From the NCBI GenBank assembly GCA_017615375.1, contig JAGAAH010000128.1:1-5021 (forward strand): 5,021 bases of DNA. Direction: 5' to 3'. Shown here piece by piece: positions 1 to 4,356 of this stretch. Made by a program: the position numbers and the translations under genes. The notes under the pieces were generated by a model. That model did no database searches. It saw only the letters and a list, made by a program, of their open reading frames with translations, and had not been told where the DNA came from. The stretch comes from Lachnospiraceae bacterium. Its GTDB lineage: Bacteria; Bacillota; Clostridia; Lachnospirales; Lachnospiraceae. Every line of letters starts with the position of its first letter. Within the stretch, counting starts at the first letter, position 1.

Positions 1-250
1 AATTGCGCATATCAATCTTCGTTTGTAAACGTGATTCTTCAATAGCGTTATCAAGTTCTTCCTTTTCTTCTCCTGACAAATTGTACGCTTTTGCTATAAT
101 TGCGCTCCATTCTTTAGGCACATTCTTTCTGCCATTTTCAACAGCCGATAAGAACGGTGTTGTCGTTCCCAATATCTCTGCCATATTTCCCATTACCTGA
201 TGATGCTTAATCCTTAATATTCTTACAAATTCTCCAAATTTAGTATACAT
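1..250 (-). CDS. XRE-family helix-turn-helix transcriptional regulator (partial, C-terminus beyond left edge)
   Basis: Reading the minus strand from the ATG at 250-248 gives 83 residues that stay open to the window edge. The protein starts MYTKFGEFVRILR and forms a compact XRE/Cro-CI-like helix-turn-helix over about residues 5-58: helix 1 FGEFVRILRIK, helix 2 around MAEILGTT, recognition helix around TPFLSAVENGRK. The turn 'PFLSAVENGRKNVP' is typical of small phage- or toxin-antitoxin-style XRE regulators. It is followed by a charged helical stretch (EEKEELDNAIEES). The start is supported by a GGAGGG ribosome binding site (258-263) seven bases upstream; the ATG at 257-255 is out of frame and stops at once. 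The likely role is sequence-specific DNA binding and repression. An inverted repeat around its own -35 box suggests autoregulation (inference). The C-terminus and any effector domain or downstream partner gene are not visible. Confidence 0.85.
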   Translation of the reverse strand, partial: MYTKFGEFVRILRIKHHQVMGNMAEILGTTTPFLSAVENGRKNVPKEWSAIIAKAYNLSGEEKEELDNAIEESRLQTKIDMRN

Positions 251-280
251 ATAACATCCCTCCTTCAGTAAGCTATCTTT

Positions 281-309
281 ATAATATCATCACTCTACCA
301 ATGTGTCAA
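281..309 (-). promoter_or_regulatory. Sigma-A-type promoter of the XRE regulator gene
   Basis: On the minus strand a perfect -35 TTGACA (309-304) is followed by a 17-bp spacer and a -10 TATTAT (286-281), five of six matches to consensus. The -10 lies about 30 bases upstream of the regulator's start codon, leaving a short leader that carries the GGAGGG ribosome binding site. This is the best promoter in the window by eye. Confidence 0.8.
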
Positions 310-335
310 TATGAATATTAACCTAAATTTGGTAG
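295..335. promoter_or_regulatory. Candidate operator: 7-bp inverted repeat bracketing the -35 box of the XRE gene
   Basis: CTACCAA at 295-301 and TTGGTAG at 329-335 are perfect reverse complements, separated by 27 bases. One arm lies in the promoter spacer and the other just upstream of the -35. The outer arm is also part of an imperfect 13-base palindrome, ACCTAAATTTGGT (321-333, one mismatched pair). Such placement is typical of autorepressing XRE proteins, but binding is inferred only. Confidence 0.5.
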
Positions 336-338
336 GGC

Positions 339-352
339 TTTAACTTGTTAAA
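339..352. repeat. Short AT-rich palindrome
   Basis: TTTAAC-TT-GTTAAA is a perfect 6-bp inverted repeat with a 2-base centre, just upstream of the XRE promoter region. It could be a second operator or chance in AT-rich DNA. It shows no similarity to the CTACCAA arms. Confidence 0.3.
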
Positions 353-437
353 ACTTCATTTTTTATCAAATGTATTGAGTTACAAACCTTGTCAGCAACG
401 CATAATTCACGACAATCAAACCGGGCGTCTATCGTGA

Positions 438-815
438 GCCCGTGGTATTAAGAAGTCAAAATACGGAGGAATTCTAATACTTATCGAAATTTCCCGCAGG
501 AATTCGTTACCGGGTTACGTGGCTTTCGTAGGTTATAGTCATTCATCCCGTAAAGATTTAATACCGGGTTACGGAGCATTCATAGATTATAGTCACTCAT
601 CCCGTAAATTTTCATTACCAGGTTACGGAGTAATCGTATATTATAATAATCTATCCCGTAGTCATGCTTATAAATATTACGGGATAGATTACAAAAGCTA
701 TTGAATCTGCCGTAATATAACCCAAGATGGGTACGGGAGAACCCTATAACCCGATCATATCACCCGTAAAGGGTACGGCCCTGATACGGAACACTTAAAA
801 AATACCCTCCTTGCC
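438..815. repeat. Array of seven degenerate ~54-bp tandem repeats, each with a CCGTA/TACGG hairpin
   Basis: The left arm CCGTA begins at 548, 602, 656, 710 and 764, exactly 54 bases apart, with degenerate forms in phase at 440 (CCGTG) and 494 (CCGCA). The right arm TACGG begins at 462, 570, 624, 678 and 732, also 54 apart, with a degenerate TACGT at 516 and a one-base-shifted copy at 785. Units are therefore about 438-491, 492-545, 546-599, 600-653, 654-707, 708-761 and 762-815. The arms are reverse complements separated by 17 bases, so most units can fold into a hairpin, while loops and inter-hairpin spacers diverge widely. Units 492-653 are the most alike, sharing GGTTACG next to the right arm and, in the first two, TTATAGTCA in the tail. 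The 54-bp length is a multiple of three and one plus-strand frame stays open over 438-706, but the phased arms continue past that frame's stop codon. I do not recognise a named repeat family. Structured RNA, protein-binding array and decayed repeat gene all remain possible. Confidence 0.75.
647..691. repeat. Perfect 14-bp inverted repeat (strongest hairpin of the 54-bp array)
   Basis: TAATCTATCCCGTA (647-660) and TACGGGATAGATTA (678-691) are perfect reverse complements around a 17-base loop. The stem extends the array's usual 5-6 bp arm into the preceding unit. There is no T-tract on either side, so it is not an intrinsic terminator. Confidence 0.8.
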
Positions 816-837
816 GATTTGTACGGCAAAGAGAGTA
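797..837 (-). terminator. Intrinsic terminator of the minus-strand sigma operon
   Basis: On the minus strand, bases 837-824 and 816-803 form a 14-bp stem closed by CGGCAA/TTGCCG, with a 7-base loop (823-817). The stem contains two positions that are G-U pairs in minus-strand RNA but C-A mismatches on the plus strand, which fixes the direction. It is followed by six T residues (802-797). It lies about 35 bases after the stop codon of the last operon gene. Its tail overlaps the last unit of the 54-bp repeat array. Confidence 0.8.
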
Positions 838-846
838 CCTATCATT

Positions 847-867
847 CCCCATCGGGGTTTTAATTTT
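847..867 (+). terminator. Weak plus-strand terminator-like hairpin
   Basis: CCCC-ATC-GGGG (847-857) followed by TTTTAATTTT reads like a short intrinsic terminator on the plus strand. The stem has only four pairs and the loop three bases, so efficiency would be modest. If real, it would end a plus-strand transcript crossing the 54-bp repeats and face the minus-strand operon end. Confidence 0.35.
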
Positions 868-871
868 ATAA

Positions 872-1189
872 TTAGATTTGATTTGCGATGTCAGGGATAT
901 AGCGCATAACCTCGGTTAAGCCCGCCATGCAAAATGCAAATCCCATCATAAGAATGATAATGGCGATTGCTCCCTTATCATACTTATATGTGCCTTCTTC
1001 CATGAAGCTTGATACGATGACTTCGACCCCAAGACTTATTAGGATAAATGGCCAGAACTTGATGATGAATACGAAATCAAGGGCCATAAACTGCTGTAAT
1101 AAAAATACGATTCCGAATCCGACAAGCGATATGCCTGCGGTAATCACTCCGACCCTATGCGTTCTTTTCTGTGTCATTACTGCATCCAT
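872..1189 (-). CDS. Small membrane protein with LiaF/LiaI-type transmembrane domain
   Basis: This 105-residue protein is almost entirely membrane-embedded, with predicted spans at about residues 13-32, 39-60 and 73-92. The pattern RVGVITAGISLVGFGIVFLL followed by an aromatic-proline FWPFILISLGVEVIVS segment resembles the transmembrane domain found in LiaI/LiaF-like and DUF5668-type proteins of Firmicutes. Those are linked to cell-envelope stress sensing (family knowledge, recognised by eye). The soluble C-terminal domain of full-length LiaF is absent. It is the last gene of the sigma operon and overlaps the preceding gene by 35 bases, so translation is probably coupled. The start could be ATG at 1189 or the ATG four codons later at 1177; a purine-rich GGCGAGAG lies just before the first, so I keep that one. 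The exact function is unknown; a modulator of the anti-sigma or signalling complex in the membrane is a guess. Confidence 0.75.
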   Translation of the reverse strand: MDAVMTQKRTHRVGVITAGISLVGFGIVFLLQQFMALDFVFIIKFWPFILISLGVEVIVSSFMEEGTYKYDKGAIAIIILMMGFAFCMAGLTEVMRYIPDIANQI

Positions 1190-1706
1190 CTACTCTCGCC
1201 TTCTTTCCCTTGATAAGTACTATACCGATAACGATAAGTGCAATTGCAACTACGATTCGTGGAATGCCATACACGAAATTCTCTGCCCAGTCTCCAATAA
1301 AGACTTCAGCTGCACGTGCAACATACCAATCCAGACGATTCCAAAGTGTAAAAGCTCCTGCTGCGATCAATAAACCGCCTATCCACTTTGCAAGCTTGGA
1401 ATTGCTAACCTTAATACCTTCAATTCCGAGTATGTCTTCCCATATAGCCTTATCCTCAACCAATTCAAGCTCTTCTTGTGTAAGCTTAGCCATATTTCTT
1501 GCATGGAAGAATCCGACAATCCATACAAGCACTTCAGCAAGTACGAAAACGTCTTCTACCTGCAAAACAAACATAAACAGGAATCCAAGCAAGAAGATTG
1601 CAAGCAAGCTTGCTCCCATTTTCATGAATCCCATGTACATCTCTGCTGCGCCCGGAAGCAGAGAAAAAATAAATGTAAGAAAACTATTTCTCTTTGTCTT
1701 TTTCAT
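1155..1706 (-). CDS. Multi-spanning membrane protein with TM2-like N-terminal region
   Basis: From the ATG at 1706 this is a 183-residue protein. Its N-terminus (about residues 8-48, FSLLPGAAEMYMGFMKMGASLL) resembles the TM2-like hairpin found in many Firmicutes membrane proteins: a Pro-Gly turn, then a Met-Tyr-x-Gly motif and a hydrophobic span. Predicted spans lie at roughly 9-24, 29-48, 54-69, 107-122 and 147-165, with a charged, glutamate-rich cytoplasmic-type loop at 74-100 and a basic tail. The ATG at 1706 is chosen over the GTG one codon upstream because AGGAGG (1715-1720) is eight bases from the ATG. The gene starts 23 bases inside the end of the anti-sigma-like gene and its 3' end overlaps the LiaF-like gene, so it belongs to one polycistronic unit. 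Its biochemical role is unknown. Membership in a sigma/anti-sigma operon suggests an envelope-response target or an accessory of signal perception. Confidence 0.75.
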   Translation of the reverse strand: MKKTKRNSFLTFIFSLLPGAAEMYMGFMKMGASLLAIFLLGFLFMFVLQVEDVFVLAEVLVWIVGFFHARNMAKLTQEELELVEDKAIWEDILGIEGIKVSNSKLAKWIGGLLIAAGAFTLWNRLDWYVARAAEVFIGDWAENFVYGIPRIVVAIALIVIGIVLIKGKKARVDGCSNDTEKNA

Positions 1707-2109
1707 CACTCAATCCTCCTATAAAATCCCTTAAAAAATGGGTATCTCCTTTAAATATATTCTTTGATGAACCAATTATATGTAAGATGCCTTCTTTAGG
1801 CATGATTTCTATATCTGCGGTAACCTTGCCGGTATCTATCTTAGGCAAACTCTTATCTCCCACAGGTACCAATATAAGCACGGCTATCGCTGCCGCAACG
1901 GCAATCGCAACTCTTATCGAGTATGCTGTAAAGCTTAACGTCCTTCTATCCTTCATCTTCTTCGAGATGTCGGGTTCCTCCCCATGTTCCCGGGTTAGTC
2001 GAAGAAGAATATTATCTTCTAGATCAGGAGGGGCCGTAACCAAATCATTCGCTTCTATATCCTCGATCATCTTACTTAATTCTTCATCTGTTAAATAATC
2101 AAGTCTCAT
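1684..2109 (-). CDS. Putative anti-sigma factor, single-pass membrane protein
   Basis: This 141-residue protein has an acidic cytoplasmic N-terminus (residues 1-62, beginning MRLDYLTDEELSKMIEDI). A single hydrophobic span follows at about 65-83 (RVAIAVAAAIAVLILVPVG), then a 58-residue extracytoplasmic tail. This topology, and its position directly after an ECF sigma gene, fit a membrane-anchored anti-sigma factor that sequesters the sigma factor with its N-terminal helices. No HxxxCxxC zinc motif is present, and the protein has no cysteine at all, so it is not a classic ZAS-domain anti-sigma. The call rests mainly on context and topology. The start ATG overlaps the sigma stop codon in an ATGA arrangement (2106-2109), with AAGGAGG (2117-2123) seven bases upstream inside the sigma gene, a hallmark of translational coupling that keeps the two proteins in ratio. 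Release by regulated proteolysis is plausible but not shown. Confidence 0.75.
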   Translation of the reverse strand: MRLDYLTDEELSKMIEDIEANDLVTAPPDLEDNILLRLTREHGEEPDISKKMKDRRTLSFTAYSIRVAIAVAAAIAVLILVPVGDKSLPKIDTGKVTADIEIMPKEGILHIIGSSKNIFKGDTHFLRDFIGGLSDEKDKEK

Positions 2110-2624
2110 ATAAGGTCCTCCTTCCGTATCTTAGCTTTAACAAGATCCCTCGCGCGATAGATTCTTGTCTGCACCGTCTTAAGCGGTGTGCTTAGTTCAA
2201 ACGCTATCTCTTTAGCGCTTCTGTCCTCTACGAAGTATAACCGCGCCACCTCGCGGTACGGTGGCGGCAGGTTGTCTACTACTTCTTGTATGTTGGCCAA
2301 TATTTCTTTATTCATTACCGAATTGATAAGTTCGTCGCGCTCCGAACTCTCCTCCGGCATCTCCTCCTCCGGTGTAGCAATCATCCGTCGACCCGCGCTT
2401 CTTAGATAATCGATACACTTATTGCTCGCTATTCTTGCAAGATAGGCTTTTTCATTCTCCCCGTCGAAAGTATCAAGGTGTGTGTACGCCGATATAAAAG
2501 TTTCCTGGGTCAGGTCTTCTGCGACGAAGTAGTCGCCGACGTGTCTTAGGCAAATGGAGAAAATTAGATTCTGATATTCTTTTATAAGTCGCGATATCGT
2601 TTCGTTAGAATCTATTTTACTCAC
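2106..2624 (-). CDS. ECF-type (sigma-70 family) RNA polymerase sigma factor
   Basis: This 172-residue protein has the two-domain layout of extracytoplasmic-function sigma factors. Region 2 spans about residues 14-80, with the DLTQETFISAY core-binding/-10 helix and the SNKCIDYLRSAGRR segment. An acidic linker (85-105) follows, then region 4 at about 110-165, with a helix-turn-helix at SAKEIAFELSTPLKTVQTRIYRAR for the -35 element. No region 1.1 or 3 is present, as expected. It directs RNA polymerase to a regulon that is probably envelope-related, judging from its operon partners. The start is uncertain. The only canonical in-frame start, GTG at 2624, lies inside the Shine-Dalgarno sequence GGAGGTGA (2628-2621), and an in-frame stop at 2642-2640 rules out anything upstream. 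The ATA three codons downstream (2615-2613) sits at ideal spacing. The gene is first in a four-gene operon and translationally coupled to the anti-sigma gene. Confidence 0.93.
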   Translation of the reverse strand: MSKIDSNETISRLIKEYQNLIFSICLRHVGDYFVAEDLTQETFISAYTHLDTFDGENEKAYLARIASNKCIDYLRSAGRRMIATPEEEMPEESSERDELINSVMNKEILANIQEVVDNLPPPYREVARLYFVEDRSAKEIAFELSTPLKTVQTRIYRARDLVKAKIRKEDLI

Positions 2625-2648
2625 CTCCCCTTGGCACTTTCATTTAAT

Positions 2649-2677
2649 ATAACGAAGTCGGTCTTAATTTGTCTTCA
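2649..2677 (-). promoter_or_regulatory. Candidate ECF-type promoter of the sigma operon
   Basis: On the minus strand, TGAAGAC (2677-2671) and CGTTAT (2654-2649) are separated by 16 bases. This resembles ECF promoters, which have a GAAC-like -35 and a CGT-containing -10, and would fit autoregulation. AAGAC is repeated exactly 10 bp downstream (2665-2661). A vegetative reading (AAGACA, then TATATT at 18 bp) overlaps the same bases, so the sigma factor responsible cannot be decided by eye. Confidence 0.4.
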
Positions 2678-2698
2678 AATTCATTAAAAAATTTTTCT

Positions 2699-2727
2699 TT
2701 GTCGTTGCTTTCTATATATAGTATAAT
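2699..2727 (+). promoter_or_regulatory. Sigma-A-type promoter of the first chemoreceptor gene
   Basis: TTGTCG (2699-2704, four of six matches) lies 17 bp from a perfect TATAAT (2722-2727). Transcription would begin near 2734, leaving a leader of about 45 bases. The -35 box is back-to-back with the candidate sigma-operon promoter. No motility sigma-28 motif (TAAA with GCCGATAA) is visible. Confidence 0.65.
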
Positions 2728-2730
2728 TAT

Positions 2731-2764
2731 AGTTAGTAAAATGTCTATATATCGATTACTAATT
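2731..2764 (+). promoter_or_regulatory. Inverted repeat at the transcript start of the first chemoreceptor gene
   Basis: AGTTAGTAA (2731-2739) and TTACTAATT (2756-2764) can pair over nine positions, one of them G-U, around a 16-base loop. The right arm ends one base before the GAGGAGG ribosome binding site (2766-2772). It could be an operator overlapping +1 or a leader hairpin; the stem is AT-rich and weak. Confidence 0.35.
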
Positions 2765-2780
2765 TGAGGAGGAATTTAAC

Positions 2781-4241
2781 ATGTCACAGGAAGAACGCCA
2801 TTTGGCAGCCAAAAATGCGTTATGCTTCTATATGACGCTTCTAATTTCAACAGTCACGCTTATCACCAACTTCATCATTCCGGATAACAAATTGCTCTGG
2901 CTAAAAGTCGGTTTATGCGTGCTGTCACTTGTAATTATAATTACGGCAAGACTGTTACCGCAGATAGAATACAATAAGAAAATGCACTTCTATCTGTACT
3001 CGCTTCTTCCGATGTATATGGTAATACTTCCTTTCTATACAGAAATGCACGTATATGCGCTTTTCTATCCGATATGCATAACAACTCTTTTCTTCATGGA
3101 CTTTAAGATGATAATTAAGGGTGCAATCGGTGCGATGGTTGGTCTTACTCCAATGTTAATTATTATAATTAGGGATGCTGACGGCGATAAGTCAATGATA
3201 GCCGGCGGAGTTATCCAATTCTTATATGCAACTCTTTGCTGTTTTATGGCCGTTGCAATCGTTAAGGTGCTCGAATCTCAGAATAAAGAGACCTTCTCCT
3301 CCTTAAAGAACGCAGCCGACACCAACGCCGAAAACGAGGAGCGTGTTCTTCGTTCCGCGGTAGATATCAATTCACAGCTTGAATCGGCAACGACCTTGTG
3401 TACATCCTTAAAAGATAACTTACATATTACCAATAATTCGATTAACGATATTGCTACAAGCATGAGAATGACTGCAGGTGAAATCGAACACCAGACGGTT
3501 ATGACAAGCGATATTCAGAATACCGTATCAGAAACCAAGGCATACGCCAACGAGATGCGTACCATCTCAAGCGAAGCAATCGCGACCGTTAAGGAAGGTG
3601 CAGACCTTATCAAAGAACTTAAGGAACTTGCAAGTAAAACAGCAGAACTTAACCGTAATACATCGGCTGCAACGAAGAAGCTTGAAGAGCGTATCCACGA
3701 CGTAACAAGCATTTCGGATACAATTCTTAACATCTCATCTCAGACCAATCTTCTTGCACTTAACGCATCAATCGAAGCCGCTCGTGCAGGTGATGCAGGA
3801 CGAGGATTTGCTGTAGTTGCGGATGAGATAAGACAATTGGCAGAACAGACAAGAGAATCGACAGAGCAGATTACCGGTATAGTCGGTGACCTTACGAAAG
3901 AAGCAGAGAATACCGCTCTTAATATGAATATAACGGCAGAATCGGTTGATAAGCAGAATGCCAATATCGAAGTAACAGGTGAGAAATTCTCGGATATCTA
4001 CAATAAGATTAATACTCTTGCGGATTCCGTAGATCAGATAACCAAGAAGGTTGATACGATTGTTGATGCAACTACTGCAATTACGGAAAGTATCACGAAT
4101 ATATCTGCTACAAGTGAGGAAATCCTTGCTTCGACAGAAAGCAGCTCTTCATTGAGTTCATCTGCAGCAGACGAGGTTCAGAACCTCTCCGATTCGCTGA
4201 ATGTAATACTTAATGCATCCAATAAACTAACTGCACATTAG
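2781..4241 (+). CDS. Methyl-accepting chemotaxis protein, six-TM, no evident HAMP domain
   Basis: This 486-residue chemoreceptor starts at an ATG eight bases after GAGGAGG. The first 163 residues form about six membrane spans (roughly 13-33, 39-58, 69-86, 91-108, 110-130, 139-163) joined by very short loops, with no large extracytoplasmic ligand domain. Residues 165-486 are a cytoplasmic coiled-coil signalling domain. The highly conserved hairpin tip is at about 317-346 ([20 protein letters not shown], then RGFAVVADE), the site that contacts CheA and CheW. Flanking Glu/Gln/Ala-rich helices contain likely methylation sites. I see no HAMP linker and no C-terminal CheR/CheB-tethering pentapeptide; the protein ends NKLTAH. 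It should report to the flagellar CheA-CheY pathway. The signal is unknown; membrane state, small permeating molecules or cytoplasmic cues are reasonable guesses. It has its own promoter, divergent from the sigma operon, and a second receptor of the same design follows 115 bases downstream. Confidence 0.95.
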   Translation: MSQEERHLAAKNALCFYMTLLISTVTLITNFIIPDNKLLWLKVGLCVLSLVIIITARLLPQIEYNKKMHFYLYSLLPMYMVILPFYTEMHVYALFYPICITTLFFMDFKMIIKGAIGAMVGLTPMLIIIIRDADGDKSMIAGGVIQFLYATLCCFMAVAIVKVLESQNKETFSSLKNAADTNAENEERVLRSAVDINSQLESATTLCTSLKDNLHITNNSINDIATSMRMTAGEIEHQTVMTSDIQNTVSETKAYANEMRTISSEAIATVKEGADLIKELKELASKTAELNRNTSAATKKLEERIHDVTSISDTILNISSQTNLLALNASIEAARAGDAGRGFAVVADEIRQLAEQTRESTEQITGIVGDLTKEAENTALNMNITAESVDKQNANIEVTGEKFSDIYNKINTLADSVDQITKKVDTIVDATTAITESITNISATSEEILASTESSSSLSSSAADEVQNLSDSLNVILNASNKLTAH

Positions 4242-4308
4242 TAGTTTCGATGCATTTATGAAAATTGTATATAAATTTCGTGTCCTTTCTTCTGTGTATT
4301 TTTTGTTA

Positions 4309-4317
4309 TGCTATAAT
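4309..4317 (+). promoter_or_regulatory. Extended -10 promoter of the second chemoreceptor gene
   Basis: TGCTATAAT (4309-4317) is a perfect extended -10 element. The -35 position (around 4288-4295) holds only TTCT-like sequence, as is common for extended -10 promoters. No intrinsic terminator is visible between the two receptor genes, so readthrough from the first gene may add to expression. Confidence 0.6.
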
Positions 4318-4356
4318 TTTATTTAATATATACTCACTAATTAGGAGGTACTATTC

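Noticed and set aside
519..704. GTG-started open frame within the 54-bp repeats as a real small gene
   Set aside because: There is no ribosome binding site before the GTG, the frame is open further upstream without a start codon, and the repeat continues after the stop. It is kept only as a finding, not as a CDS.
438..815. CRISPR array
   Set aside because: Conserved parts are only short complementary arms, not 24-40 bp identical repeats. Spacers are not unique inserts between constant repeats, and no cas genes are nearby.
927..1373. Plus-strand open frame of 148 codons
   Set aside because: It is antisense to the LiaF-like and TM2-like genes, crosses their boundary, and shows no family features or ribosome binding site.
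1171..1734. Plus-strand open frame of 187 codons
   Set aside because: It is antisense to the TM2-like gene, low-complexity (Ser/Thr/Ile/Pro-rich), has no ribosome binding site and no recognisable domain. The minus-strand gene has clear spans, a strong ribosome binding site and operon overlap.
1694..2098. Plus-strand open frame of 134 codons
   Set aside because: It is a mirror of the anti-sigma candidate; its composition is that of reversed coding sequence.
2640..2780. Sigma-28 (FliA/SigD) motility promoter for the chemoreceptor
   Set aside because: No TAAA with a GCCGATAA-like partner at the right distance; a vegetative-type promoter explains the region better.
4242..4356. Terminator between the two chemoreceptor genes
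   Set aside because: Only weak AT pairing (TTTAT with ATAAA near 4254-4275) is present, with no GC stem followed by a T-run.
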